Below are positions 56,900-64,000 of a stretch of DNA of 64,000 bases, in pieces; positions within the stretch are counted from its first letter, which is position 1; each line of letters begins with the position of its first letter. The stretch comes from a virus, in IMG/VR virus record IMGVR_UViG_3300043409_000928, positions 124,001 through 188,000 of that record; one strand, given 5' to 3'. Made by a program: the position numbers and the translations under genes. The notes under the pieces are model-generated. The model saw only the letters and a program-made list of their open reading frames with translations, was not told the DNA's origin and did not search any database.

Positions 56900-57401
56900 A
56901 TGTGCTCCTTGTCCACCAAGACTCCCACGGGAAGTCGATCCATACATCTTTTTCAACTTTGTTAACACTCATACCACAATAGTCAGTATACTGGTCGCTA
57001 GCCTCATTGTCAACCAAAACGGCTAAACGAACTGATTTATGCCAATATTTATCAATAAAATCTGGCTCTACGCCAGCTACAGCACCGGCCCAATCTTCCA
57101 TGAGCCATGCTTGAGTTGCTCCTGAATCATTGATGTCATCAACTAATAAAATATTCTTACCAGCAAGCACTTCTTCTGGTGCCCATAACAACGACTCAGT
57201 ATCTTTGAAATCTCTAAGCGAGACTTTAACTGTGGCATGTGGAATCTCCAGGTACTGACTGAGCATGTTACTGAGAATTAATCCACCACGATCAATGCCA
57301 ATGATAAGATCTGGTCGCCAACCACTTACATTGATATCACGAATAATAGTATGGGCCAGATATTCTATATCGCCCCAGGACAATGAACATTTTTTTAACA
57401 T
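56883..57401 (-). CDS. Phosphoribosyltransferase-like protein
   Basis: This 172-residue protein has the PRPP-binding motif ILLVDDINDSGAT (about residues 84-96), with preceding PDLIIGIDRGGLILSNML (about 30-47) as the PPi loop region. This fits type I phosphoribosyltransferases of the xanthine/hypoxanthine group, which salvage purine bases into nucleotides. The usual hood domain is short. The gene's ATG shares a base with the preceding stop (TAATG). Confidence 0.8.
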   Translation of the reverse strand: MLKKCSLSWGDIEYLAHTIIRDINVSGWRPDLIIGIDRGGLILSNMLSQYLEIPHATVKVSLRDFKDTESLLWAPEEVLAGKNILLVDDINDSGATQAWLMEDWAGAVAGVEPDFIDKYWHKSVRLAVLVDNEASDQYTDYCGMSVNKVEKDVWIDFPWESWWTRSTYESGI

Positions 57402-57934
57402 TATTTTTCTTCCGACGAATCTGGGCCGCCTAATAGTTTTTCCATTGCTTTATACTCGTTGTACATTTCCTTGAGCATGGGATACTTTTCATGCATTTCA
57501 AAGTTTGGTGTAATGATTAGTAAACGCTTCTTTAATGTAGTCATCATATCAGCCAGCTCGTCAATATCAATTTCGCTCTTGGCTGTCTTGATAGTGTTCT
57601 TACCATACATGGTAGTGTCTGCAGAAAGAATTGAAGCACTGGTATTGTAACTGATGTTGCCAGTCAATGATGATCCTATAGGACCTATAGTATATGCCCC
57701 GCCCATAGTATTTCCAGCACTTCCACTGCCAGTAATTGTAAGGCCAGTACTGAGTCCGATATTAGTTAGGTCAATACTGTCCATGCCAATATCGCATAGG
57801 TCTCCGGTAAAAGTAATGGCAGAAACATCCTGTGCAATGACGCCAACAGTTGTATTGGTCTCGTCCCATTTAAACTCAACAGGATCTATAGTAGACAGCA
57901 CATCTTTCAATTTGTTTTTAGTATCATCGTTCAT
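57401..57934 (-). CDS. Conserved phage protein with fibre-chaperone-like N-terminus
   Basis: This 177-residue protein begins KNKLKDVLSTIDPVEFKWDE and GVIAQDVSAI (about residues 27-45), similar to the peptidase-S74 chaperone ends of tail fibres (PVxFxWK...GVIAQDV). A Gly/Ser/Thr-rich beta-like middle (about 60-105) resembles fibre repeats. The C-terminal part IITPNFEMHEKYPMLKEMYNEY (in part, about 142-161) is a separate helix shared by marine phage proteins. It may be a chimera of a fibre fragment and that helix. It overlaps the stop of FolE's neighbour region only by context; its start follows FolE's stop by 3 nt. Confidence 0.5.
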   Translation of the reverse strand: MNDDTKNKLKDVLSTIDPVEFKWDETNTTVGVIAQDVSAITFTGDLCDIGMDSIDLTNIGLSTGLTITGSGSAGNTMGGAYTIGPIGSSLTGNISYNTSASILSADTTMYGKNTIKTAKSEIDIDELADMMTTLKKRLLIITPNFEMHEKYPMLKEMYNEYKAMEKLLGGPDSSEEK

Positions 57935-57937
57935 AGT

Positions 57938-58816
57938 TCACCGTGGAGCAAATTCTTGTTGCATTTTAATGTTATCAAAGAATTCTTTCTTTGTACCTGC
58001 ATCGTCCTTGAACGAACCTTTGAGTACAGTGGTCTGTGTTAAACTACTGTGTGCCATAATGCCACGATTCTCACAGCATCCATGCGTGGCCTGAATGTAC
58101 ACGCCTAAATTTTCTGCTCCGGTGGCTTTTTGTATTTCCCTAGCAATGTCATTACAAAGTTCCTCTTGTAAAGTACCACGCCTAGCACACCACTGAGCAA
58201 TGCGAGTATACTTAGATAAACCAATGAGCTTGTTGGCAGCGATGATTCCAATATAAGCCACGCCTGTAACAGGCTGGTGATGATGACTGCACATACTGCG
58301 AAGTTCACTACGTACAACCAACATGCCTTCATAACGGTCCTTTGTATCATTTGGAAATGCTGTTGCGTCTGGTGCAGTAACATATCGTCCTTCCATTACT
58401 TCGTTAAAATACATCTTAGCCAATCGCTTGGCTGTGCCTTTGCTATTAGGATCGTTCTCACGATCAATCAGCAGTCGATCCAACACTAGTTCAAATGCTT
58501 CTGCGGCTTCGTTGATCAGTTGTTCTTTATTTTCTTCGGTGACGTATTCGCTAATATTGTCGCCTGCCCAAAATCTCTTACCTTCACGTTTCATTTTGAA
58601 ACGTAGATGATCGCCTAGGTAGGCTTCTTTGTAATCTTTGTCGTCATCACCCTGCTGTTCTGCACCAGCAAGTGCGTTTCTTATTTCTTGATCTCTTTTC
58701 AAGAGTTCAGGTGGTGTTGGATTTCCCATATTATTCTCCGCAGGATGTAAAATTGGATCTGGTTTAAATGTTCTATCTACTTTGTCTGCGTGAATAGGAA
58801 CGAATTTGTTTTGCAA
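57938..58816 (-). CDS. folE: GTP cyclohydrolase I FolE
   Basis: This 292-residue protein has the FolE core: SMCSHHHQPVTGVAYIGII (in part, about residues 183-201) with zinc-binding Cys and His, LIGLSKYTRIAQWCARR (about 206-222), and YIQATHGCCENRG (about 248-260; second zinc Cys). It converts GTP to dihydroneopterin triphosphate, the first step to tetrahydrofolate and to 7-deazaguanines. An unusual N-terminal extension of about 85 residues, acidic and helical, precedes the catalytic part. Start TTG (58816), with GGAG about 9 nt upstream. A sigma70 promoter lies at 58858-58886. Confidence 0.9.
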   Translation of the reverse strand: MQNKFVPIHADKVDRTFKPDPILHPAENNMGNPTPPELLKRDQEIRNALAGAEQQGDDDKDYKEAYLGDHLRFKMKREGKRFWAGDNISEYVTEENKEQLINEAAEAFELVLDRLLIDRENDPNSKGTAKRLAKMYFNEVMEGRYVTAPDATAFPNDTKDRYEGMLVVRSELRSMCSHHHQPVTGVAYIGIIAANKLIGLSKYTRIAQWCARRGTLQEELCNDIAREIQKATGAENLGVYIQATHGCCENRGIMAHSSLTQTTVLKGSFKDDAGTKKEFFDNIKMQQEFAPR

Positions 58817-58857
58817 TGTTTTTTCTCCGAGTTACTGTCGTGGATGACACTTTGTTT

Positions 58858-58886
58858 ATTGTAACAGATAGTTAGTCATTAAGCAA
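58858..58886 (-). promoter_or_regulatory. Sigma70-like promoter for folE operon
   Basis: On the minus strand TTGCTT (58886-58881), 17 bp, TACAAT (58863-58858). It overlaps the last codons of the upstream gene. The leader would be about 35 nt and carries the Shine-Dalgarno of folE. Confidence 0.65.
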
Positions 58887-59156
58887 TACCTCGCTTGGCC
58901 AACTTAGAAGATAAAGCATAAGGTCCTCTGATCTTTTAAAATGTACTATAATGGTAATGTTCATTTCTGCCAAGTATTGCTGTTGCCAACTATCTACCTT
59001 TCCCAACTTACGCCAATTAAAACTATAACCTTTGTAGTCAGTTGCTGACCAACGATTGTTACAATTATCAACTAGCCACCGCCTAATTTCTTTAAGTGTG
59101 TTTACAGCAACTACTGTTTTCGCCCCATATTGATTAGCCACCAATGTGTCGAGCAT
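58872..59156 (-). CDS. Small hypothetical protein
   Basis: This 94-residue protein has TLKEIRRWLVDNCNNRWSATDYKG (in part, residues about 21-43) and NITIIVHFKRSEDLMLYLLSWPSE (in part, about 67-89), with several Trp. No family known. ATG 59156 is used; it overlaps the end of the glutaredoxin gene by 23 nt. Translation is probably coupled to that gene. Nothing shows the function. Confidence 0.42.
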   Translation of the reverse strand: MLDTLVANQYGAKTVVAVNTLKEIRRWLVDNCNNRWSATDYKGYSFNWRKLGKVDSWQQQYLAEMNITIIVHFKRSEDLMLYLLSWPSEVLLND

Positions 59157-59382
59157 ACAACTCACTTTTACGCAGATCGTCCCAGCCACCAATTAACGCA
59201 CCATCAATGATGATTTGCGGAACTGTTCTGGCAGTTGGTACTGCTTCTAATAAATTTTCACGAGTAAAGCCATTATGGCCTACTCGGTGCTCAGTAAAGG
59301 ACAAGCCTTTACTGTTCAACCAGGCCTTGGCCTGATCGCAATAGGGGCAATGGTCCTTGCTATAAACTACAATTGTTGTCAT
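59134..59382 (-). CDS. Glutaredoxin
   Basis: This 82-residue protein has the redox motif CPYC (residues 12-15, in HCPYCDQAK), TVPQIIIDGALIGGWDDL (about 58-75) with the cis-Pro (VPQ) and the GG. It is a classical phage glutaredoxin, likely reducing ribonucleotide reductase or protein disulfides with glutathione. Overlaps the next gene downstream by 23 nt; overlap with the upstream gene is 4 nt (ATGA). Confidence 0.92.
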   Translation of the reverse strand: MTTIVVYSKDHCPYCDQAKAWLNSKGLSFTEHRVGHNGFTRENLLEAVPTARTVPQIIIDGALIGGWDDLRKSELYARHIGG

Positions 59383-59543
59383 ACTCCTGATCCGTCTTCA
59401 AATAAATTCTTTTCGTATTCGTCTAGTGCTGTTTGGTACTGCTCTTCTGTTAGGCCATGCCAGCCACAGCACTTGCCATCTGGACTACGACCGCAACCAC
59501 ATCTACCAAATTCTTCTGGATTCTCTCTTACTCTGATTTGCAT
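59379..59543 (-). CDS. Small CxCxxS...CxGxH protein (CDGSH-like)
   Basis: This 54-residue protein has RCGCGRSPDGKCCGWHGL (about residues 14-31), a Cys/His array like a CDGSH iron-sulfur site (CxC..S....C.G.H) with D replaced by C and S replaced by W. The C-terminus is helical and acidic (EEQYQTALDEYEKNLFEDG). The same array is seen in other phage proteins of unknown function. Start ATG 59543 has AAGG upstream. Overlaps glutaredoxin by 4 nt. Confidence 0.55.
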   Translation of the reverse strand: MQIRVRENPEEFGRCGCGRSPDGKCCGWHGLTEEQYQTALDEYEKNLFEDGSGV

Positions 59544-59544
59544 A

Positions 59545-59973
59545 TTATGCCTTAGATATATCGTAGGTCTGTGCAAAGATGTCTTTCTTCACTGCACCGT
59601 AATCGCCGGTACCGTGACGCACAATGTAATCATTGCCTGTGGTATAGTTTAAGTCGCCCCAACTGGTATGGATAACACCATCATGGTCAGCAAGTTTGGC
59701 CGTCTTAGGAATCTTCTTAGGAGTAGCAATGCCGTTACCTTGATCATCTTTGAGTGTGTTAAACTTCTCAGCAGTAATAGGATACTGCTCACCTTTGGGA
59801 CCAGTCATGATATAATGGCCTGCTTCATATTGAACAGGACCTTCAAGAGTCTGTACAGTTCCAGCTTGCTGTGCAACTTCATACTTTTCTTGTGCAGGCT
59901 TTTTGAATGTATCAAAGCCACCTTGCTTGAACCAAGTATCGTTGATGCCGTTTTCTAATTCATTGATTTTCAT
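59545..59973 (-). CDS. PGDYG-domain-like protein
   Basis: This 142-residue protein has GHYIMTGPKGEQYPITAEKF (about residues 47-66) and, at the end, YIVRHGTGDYGAVKKDIFAQTYDI (in part, about 116-138), with a GDYG motif that marks small PGDYG-type proteins; related modules occur twice, perhaps two copies of the same fold. Function unknown; some phage members lie next to nucleotide-modifying enzymes. Start ATG 59973 has AAAGGA upstream and overlaps the end of the nucleotidyltransferase gene by 4 nt. Confidence 0.6.
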   Translation of the reverse strand: MKINELENGINDTWFKQGGFDTFKKPAQEKYEVAQQAGTVQTLEGPVQYEAGHYIMTGPKGEQYPITAEKFNTLKDDQGNGIATPKKIPKTAKLADHDGVIHTSWGDLNYTTGNDYIVRHGTGDYGAVKKDIFAQTYDISKA

Positions 59974-60392
59974 TTTTTTTCCTTTTCTGCTTCATAAACT
60001 CTTTTACGAAGGCTACTGGATGAGAAACTATGGGCGCGACCGTTAAAGTATAAATCAATGTTTCGCTTGTGACAAATTTCGCGGCCGGTAAACTCTTTAC
60101 CCTCATATTCCACACCTAAAATGCGTACATTAAGTGGTAGTGTTAAAAGTAAATCTTCTAGATCTTTTTCTGTATTGTAGACCCAAATTTCATCAACATA
60201 CTTATTCCCACGCAGTTGCATTTGACGTTCAATGATTGTTTGTACAGGTTTATTTTTTGTTGTTCTGTCCAGAGTTGGATCATTTTGTAATCCAACAATT
60301 AGATAATCACATTGCGTCTTTGCTTCTTGTAACATGGCCACATGCCCTGCATGAAGTAAGTCAAAGGTCGAACAAGTAAAACCTATTTTCAT
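59970..60392 (-). CDS. Cytidylyltransferase-family protein (TagD/HldE-C-like)
   Basis: This 140-residue protein has STFDLLHAGHVAMLQEA (about residues 7-23) with the HxGH motif and a final FSSSSLRKR (about 123-131) as the ISST-like motif. This is the short form of glycerol-3-P cytidylyltransferase or the ADP-heptose-synthase C-terminal domain. It likely makes a nucleotide-activated sugar or polyol. It lies next to galE and a glycosyltransferase. ATG 60392 overlaps the galE TGA (ATGA); the longer frame from 60431 would start inside galE. Confidence 0.75.
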   Translation of the reverse strand: MKIGFTCSTFDLLHAGHVAMLQEAKTQCDYLIVGLQNDPTLDRTTKNKPVQTIIERQMQLRGNKYVDEIWVYNTEKDLEDLLLTLPLNVRILGVEYEGKEFTGREICHKRNIDLYFNGRAHSFSSSSLRKRVYEAEKEKK

Positions 60393-61384
60393 GCCCGATC
60401 CTGATACAATGACGAGTTGTACCAGTCCCATGCGGTCTTAACAATGTTATCAACTCCACTTGCTTCTGGTTTCCATTTTGTGGTTTTTGTAAAGCTATAT
60501 GCGCTTGCTACCAAGGTAGCAGGATCACCTTCTCTGCGTGGTCCAGTATGTATTAATGGAACTTCTCCTGTGATCTTTTCGACACTAGAAATAATTTCTC
60601 TAATACTAATTCCTTTACCAGTGCCAAGGTTAAACTCTTTACTGGTACCCTTATCTAAACCAGATCCATACAAGCTTCCTAGGTAATGTGCATTTGCAAT
60701 GTCTTCTACGTGTAGATAATCACGCACACATGTTCCATCATGTGTATCATAATCAATGCCATTTAAAGTGAATACGTCCTTGTTAATTATACTTTCAATA
60801 ACCCGAGCAATCAGGTGTGTGGCCTGTTTTAATTGTCCATGTCTTACTTGGCTATCGGCACCAGAAGCATTGAAGTATCTAAATGATATAGTGTTAATAT
60901 TATATGCTTTTGCACAATCACGCAACAGTTGTTCTACCATTAACTTGCTATGTCCGTACGGGCTAATTGGTAAAGTTGGACTATTTTCTTTTAGTAAACT
61001 TTCTGAGGGGTTACCGTATACTGCGGCACTACCAGAAAATATGAAAGTGCCTTCCCATTTAATGCCAGCAAGCTGTACCATAAACCTAGCAGTCTGTCCA
61101 ACATTATTCATATAATAGACAGCCGGATTTGTAACACTTGGACCTACTAAACTTGTGCCAGCACAATGTACAATTGTAGCTGGCTTTAGGTCTAAGATTT
61201 GGTGCAGGAACATTGCATTTGTAAAATCACCAGGGATATATGAATCACAAATATCTCTAATCCAAGAAGATGTATTACTACGATCGCACCCAAGGACTGA
61301 ATATCCCATGTCTTTAAATTTTAATACTGTTTGTCCACCAATGTATCCACCGGCTCCAGTAACAGCAACCCATTTTTCAGCCAT
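60389..61384 (-). CDS. galE: UDP-glucose 4-epimerase-like SDR protein
   Basis: This 331-residue protein has the NAD-binding GAGGYIGGQT (about residues 9-18), the SDR catalytic YGHSK (about 144-148, Tyr/Lys), the SGSAAVYGNP region (about 115-124) and a C-terminal TTKWKPE near 310. This fits the extended SDR family of GalE. It interconverts UDP-glucose and UDP-galactose or related sugars. The likely start is ATG 61384, sharing TAATG with the glycosyltransferase stop; the frame from 61438 would overlap that gene. Confidence 0.85.
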   Translation of the reverse strand: MAEKWVAVTGAGGYIGGQTVLKFKDMGYSVLGCDRSNTSSWIRDICDSYIPGDFTNAMFLHQILDLKPATIVHCAGTSLVGPSVTNPAVYYMNNVGQTARFMVQLAGIKWEGTFIFSGSAAVYGNPSESLLKENSPTLPISPYGHSKLMVEQLLRDCAKAYNINTISFRYFNASGADSQVRHGQLKQATHLIARVIESIINKDVFTLNGIDYDTHDGTCVRDYLHVEDIANAHYLGSLYGSGLDKGTSKEFNLGTGKGISIREIISSVEKITGEVPLIHTGPRREGDPATLVASAYSFTKTTKWKPEASGVDNIVKTAWDWYNSSLYQDRA

Positions 61385-62595
61385 TAATACTTTGCTCCAG
61401 CAACATGATCTCGATAGCGGTTGCCTGAACGATTCCATTGTGCGGCCTTACATTCCATGCCGCCTTCAGCAACGGTGCCAGCAGTTTCCATAATGTCGCA
61501 GATGCGATCAATCGTTCCATTGTTCCAGTCACTGATCTTACCTTGACGAATATGAGCTCCGGACAATTGTATACGAAGCTTTTGCATTGCATCTTCTATG
61601 CTCCATGGCACATACATTCTTGTGTGATCATTTGCAAATGTCTCAGGAAAGCTACGATAAGCAGGATACAGCACATTACAACCCAATGCATCAGCTTCAC
61701 TTACAGTATTGCTAACCCAGTCTTGTAACGCACAGTTAAACAGCACACGGCTGTCATTTACAATGTTATAGTAGTCGTTCTTTTGCAAATCTTTATAAAT
61801 CTTTAACTTGCCGTCTGCTTCCATCTGCCAAGCACGTTCAATATATTTAGGATTGTTGCTACGCAACGGTCCACCACTTAGTACTGCAAACTCAACTGGA
61901 TAGTCTGCATGTTGCTTGTGCCAAGCCTCGATCAAGTCCATAAAGAAGTCTGGTTGCTTCTCTTGGTCAAACCTTGCGGCAAATACAACACGATTGGCTC
62001 GCTCCGGCCAAGATTTTAGTTTGTTATCAACGCGACCAAGTACTTCTTCTTTACCAAATGCCAATCCTGAAATATTATAGATAGGAGCACTCCAACCTGC
62101 AATACGCATGTGGGCTACCATCTCTTCATTTGTGGCCAGTACACCTGTAACAAATTGATTGACCATTTGTTCATACAATCCCATCCACTTACTCATGCCC
62201 CATACATGAACAAAGTCATCTGGGTCAATTGCTTGTGCAAGACAACGAACAAAAATTCTTGGACGTAAGTTATGTGGAACCTGATTGAGAATGTAAGGCA
62301 AACTTTCAATACCTGGTTGGAACATGTCTTCAAAGTAGATGACATCTTCATTTGTAACATCACCACTACGCATCATCTGCACCAGGTTCATCATTTGACT
62401 CATACCAAAGTAGCTTCGACCATGTGCGTCTAACACTTGGCCTACACTGATTGCTCGGGTATTGTCAATTGTGCTACCAGGCACAATAACATAATTAATG
62501 TTGCGGCGTTTGAATACTGCTTCATTCCAATCTTGGAGTTGAAGAGTATACCGACCTTCATAGGGTTCTAGACCCATGTAGTAAAGCTTACGCAT
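61384..62595 (-). CDS. Glycosyltransferase, GT-B fold (GT4-like)
   Basis: This 403-residue protein has a GT-B-like C-terminal half: RVVFAARFDQEKQPDFFMDLI (in part, about residues 203-222), FAVLSGGPL (about 237-245), KIYKDLQKNDYYNIVNDSRVLFNCALQDW (in part, about 266-291) and SEADALGCNVLYPAYRSFPE (about 297-316), the ExxxxGxxV nucleotide-sugar region. It transfers a sugar from a nucleotide donor, acceptor unknown. Together with galE, the cytidylyltransferase and the dehydrogenase-like gene it makes a sugar-modification set. Confidence 0.78.
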   Translation of the reverse strand: MRKLYYMGLEPYEGRYTLQLQDWNEAVFKRRNINYVIVPGSTIDNTRAISVGQVLDAHGRSYFGMSQMMNLVQMMRSGDVTNEDVIYFEDMFQPGIESLPYILNQVPHNLRPRIFVRCLAQAIDPDDFVHVWGMSKWMGLYEQMVNQFVTGVLATNEEMVAHMRIAGWSAPIYNISGLAFGKEEVLGRVDNKLKSWPERANRVVFAARFDQEKQPDFFMDLIEAWHKQHADYPVEFAVLSGGPLRSNNPKYIERAWQMEADGKLKIYKDLQKNDYYNIVNDSRVLFNCALQDWVSNTVSEADALGCNVLYPAYRSFPETFANDHTRMYVPWSIEDAMQKLRIQLSGAHIRQGKISDWNNGTIDRICDIMETAGTVAEGGMECKAAQWNRSGNRYRDHVAGAKY

Positions 62596-63047
62596 TACTG
62601 CTCCTGGCGGTCTAAACGATTAGGCATACAACACATGCCATCTGCACTATGCATGGTCTCAGAACACCATGCGCTCTTGTAAAAGCCCACATGGATCTTG
62701 AGTGCCTTGCTAGCACGATCCTCTGCACTTTGGATATTGACCGTATATGTAAAGCTACGGTCACCACTTGCCTCGTGAATACGAGATTCTGGCATATTGA
62801 TGGTATAACCATAAATGTAGTTGCCACGCACCAAGTCCATTAGGTACTTGTTGTAAAAGTCCAAAGGCAAGTGCCCAAGGTCTTCTGTTAATACACCGTC
62901 ATATAACTCACTAATTTTTAGCAAGTCAAACTTGATGTGGTTAAGGTTAAGACCAGTCCGACGTGGCTGGAATTGTGGATTATAGTTTCCACGATCTTTA
63001 CGTTCAAAACGAACACGAGTATTAAGAGTACTGTTTAAGGCATCCAT
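62595..63047 (-). CDS. Conserved phage hypothetical protein
   Basis: This 150-residue protein has TRVRFERKDRGNYNPQFQPRR (in part, about residues 10-29), LDFYNKYLMDLVRGNYIYGY (about 61-80), and a C-terminal Cys-rich end KSAWCSETMHSADGMCCMP (about 126-144). The three Cys and His might bind metal. I considered QueF but the active-site motif is absent. The start is either ATG 63047, 9 nt after GAGG, or ATG 63056. It overlaps the QueD-like gene by 26 nt. Confidence 0.5.
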   Translation of the reverse strand: MDALNSTLNTRVRFERKDRGNYNPQFQPRRTGLNLNHIKFDLLKISELYDGVLTEDLGHLPLDFYNKYLMDLVRGNYIYGYTINMPESRIHEASGDRSFTYTVNIQSAEDRASKALKIHVGFYKSAWCSETMHSADGMCCMPNRLDRQEQ

Positions 63048-63393
63048 TTTCGCCATCCTCTGAAATGTCAATCCAAACTTTACGATCTGTGTACTTTGAT
63101 GAAATTTGACCATATAGATCATCTGCCATCATTTCGCAGGACTTGTGATTCAATTCTAGTGTTCCTTGGGTATATAAATTTTCCAACCAACGCTTGAACT
63201 GAATAAACTCAACATCTCGATCGTCATGAAAGATTTCGAGATACACTTTAAAGTGGAACATGTGTCGATGAGGATGTCCTAAAAAAGAAACATCATACTC
63301 GTCACCTGTTGCCAACTTGGGATCCGTAAGTGCCGCCGGATACCTGTGGATTCCTTCCTTGCGAAAGGTAACCCAAATCATGTCTTGTGACAT
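63022..63393 (-). CDS. QueD / 6-pyruvoyltetrahydropterin-synthase-like protein
   Basis: This 123-residue protein has GHPHRHMFHFKVYLEIFHDDRDVEFI (in part, about residues 39-60), where GHPHRHMFHF gives a His cluster like the zinc site of PTPS/QueD, then FKRWLENLY (about 62-70) and LELNHKSCEMMADDL (about 76-90; a Cys after H like the catalytic Cys). QueD makes 6-carboxytetrahydropterin, the substrate of QueE. The spacing differs from E. coli QueD. The start ATG 63393 follows AAGGA by 6 nt. I rate the family as probable, the exact role less so. Confidence 0.55.
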   Translation of the reverse strand: MSQDMIWVTFRKEGIHRYPAALTDPKLATGDEYDVSFLGHPHRHMFHFKVYLEIFHDDRDVEFIQFKRWLENLYTQGTLELNHKSCEMMADDLYGQISSKYTDRKVWIDISEDGENGCLKQYS

Positions 63394-63402
63394 AACCATT
63401 CC

Positions 63403-63579
63403 TTATTTAATAATACCATCTTTTTTTGCGTAAGCCCACAACTTGTAATCAATGTCTTTTGACAATTTTACCAAATCTTCTAAATTTTTATTGATCTGTT
63501 TTAAAAGATGTATAACAACTTCTGATTCAGACTTTGCAGGCTCAACAGCAAGTAAATTTTTAGCAGTAGGCTTGTTCAT
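63403..63579 (-). CDS. Small helical protein, paralogue of the next gene
   Basis: This 58-residue protein starts MNKPTAKNLLAVEPAKSESE and ends LEDLVKLSKDIDYKLWAYAKKDG. The C-terminal half aligns with the end of the protein from 63588-63800 (KLDAVVKHLQAIDWKIWVYLKANN), so the two are tandem duplicates. The start ATG 63579 has no clear Shine-Dalgarno; it lies 8 nt after the stop of the upstream copy, so coupling is likely. No function known. Confidence 0.6.
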   Translation of the reverse strand: MNKPTAKNLLAVEPAKSESEVVIHLLKQINKNLEDLVKLSKDIDYKLWAYAKKDGIIK

Positions 63580-63587
63580 ATACGCAA

Positions 63588-63800
63588 TTAATCAATGTAG
63601 TTGTTAGCTTTTAAATAAACCCAAATCTTCCAATCAATTGCCTGGAGATGCTTTACTACTGCATCTAACTTTGCATTTAATTCAGCATTGCTAGGAGAAG
63701 CAGAACTCTCCTGTGCGGCATCATCAGCTACAACTGATTTAGGAGTTGGACGCTTGTTTGGTTTGTTAAAATTACCAACTTTAACTTCTTCTTCGCTCAT
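63588..63800 (-). CDS. Small helical phage protein
   Basis: This 70-residue protein has a disordered, charged N-terminal part (VKVGNFNKPNKRPTPKSVVADD) and a C-terminal helix NAELNAKLDAVVKHLQAIDW (about residues 39-58) ending KIWVYLKANNYID. The I-D-W/Y-K-I/L-W-x-Y core is shared with the next gene (63403-63579). It has AAGGA before the ATG 63800. A coiled-coil or scaffold-type role is possible but not shown. Confidence 0.6.
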   Translation of the reverse strand: MSEEEVKVGNFNKPNKRPTPKSVVADDAAQESSASPSNAELNAKLDAVVKHLQAIDWKIWVYLKANNYID

Positions 63801-63813
63801 TTTATTTCCTTAG

Positions 63814-63993
63814 TTAATTAACAGGGTTGTCGCCTTGGTAGGCACTCCAGGGTGTAAATACTTCTCGGTCCATAAGTTTATGTAACGAGTGGCACCACAC
63901 ACCAGGATTGGTTTGATTGAAGCCTTTGTCATCAATCTTAATCGTTGTATTATAGTTAAGCAGTTTAGTATAGGGTAGTTTGACCGAAACCAT
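63814..63993 (-). CDS. Hypothetical protein (may be partial at the right edge)
   Basis: The reading frame gives at least 59 residues, starting from ATG 63993 as MVSVKLPYTKLLNYNTTIKI, then NPGVWCHSLHKLMDREVFTP (about residues 30-49), ending GDNPVN. The frame stays open to the window edge, so the true start could lie beyond it. The core GVWCHSLHKLM has a Cys and two His. No family known to me. The next start (63800) follows its stop after 13 nt with AAGGA, so they form an operon. Confidence 0.5.
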   Translation of the reverse strand: MVSVKLPYTKLLNYNTTIKIDDKGFNQTNPGVWCHSLHKLMDREVFTPWSAYQGDNPVN

Positions 63994-64000
63994 TGGAATT

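Noticed and set aside
62595-63047. QueF (nitrile reductase) for the gene next to the QueD-like protein
   Set aside because: The conserved ESxSxK-type and Cys active-site pattern of QueF is not visible; left as hypothetical.
1-64000. tRNA genes, insertion sequences or attachment sites
   Set aside because: No cloverleaf-like gaps, transposase genes or flanking direct repeats were seen; almost all sequence is tightly packed coding DNA.

Overview
The window is 64 kb of a T4-like tailed phage (myovirus) genome. The evidence is a recombination nuclease pair of the gp46/gp47 type, a gp55-type late sigma factor, a baseplate cluster with recognisable gp53, gp5-lysozyme, gp25 and gp6 proteins, and T4-like late promoters built on (TA)TAAATA. 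The set of conserved small proteins and metabolic genes (MazG-like, ThyX, QueE, FolE, CobS-like AAA ATPase with a VWA partner, GalE, glycosyltransferases, 2OG-Fe oxygenases, fatty-acid desaturase) resembles the marine/aquatic T4-like phages. No photosynthesis gene is visible. The early/middle promoters are near-consensus bacterial sigma70 promoters, mostly with 17-bp spacers. A proteobacterial rather than a cyanobacterial host is therefore an inference, supported by a ferredoxin that looks like proteobacterial FdxA.

Layout. (1) 1-3479, minus strand: replication/recombination and late-transcription genes (gp46 start, gp47, a possible PD-(D/E)XK protein, a DUF465-like protein, a MazG-like protein, gp55). 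(2) 3567-27792, plus strand: late structural genes, starting with a nucleotidyltransferase, then baseplate hub and wedge proteins, a giant 2868-residue structural protein, fibre-like proteins and a 1238-residue subtilisin-like protease/adhesin with Gly-Gly-Tyr repeats. (3) 27794-38611, plus strand: a tight operon of glycosyltransferase-like, methyltransferase-like, 2OG-oxygenase, GNAT, PP-loop synthetase and desaturase genes ending in thyX. (4) 38600-44284, mixed strands: a second PP-loop synthetase, another 2OG oxygenase, a fatty-acid hydroxylase, a possible ATP-grasp fragment and a radical SAM protein. (5) 44348-50235, minus: VWA-metallopeptidase/AAA pair, many small proteins, a 5'-3' exonuclease. 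(6) 50275-63993, minus: long overlapping operons of small conserved proteins, a MOSC protein, QueE, FolE, a QueD-like protein, ferredoxin, glutaredoxin and nucleotide-sugar enzymes.

The genes fit together as follows. Phage gp55 would direct RNA polymerase to TAAATA promoters in front of the structural genes, while host sigma70 reads the TTGACA/TATAAT promoters of the minus-strand genes. Parts 3 and 4 look like a chemical-modification module whose targets are unknown (virion protein, lipid, cell envelope or a small molecule). Ferredoxin and glutaredoxin could supply electrons to the radical SAM enzymes, QueE and the desaturase.

The most unusual signal is regulatory. At seven start codons the late element TAAATA lies exactly 5 nt upstream of ATG, and two sigma70 promoters sit at 5-6 nt. 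All of these predict leaderless mRNAs. No tRNA, CRISPR array, insertion sequence or attachment site was seen, and no stretch longer than 300 bases lacks a gene.
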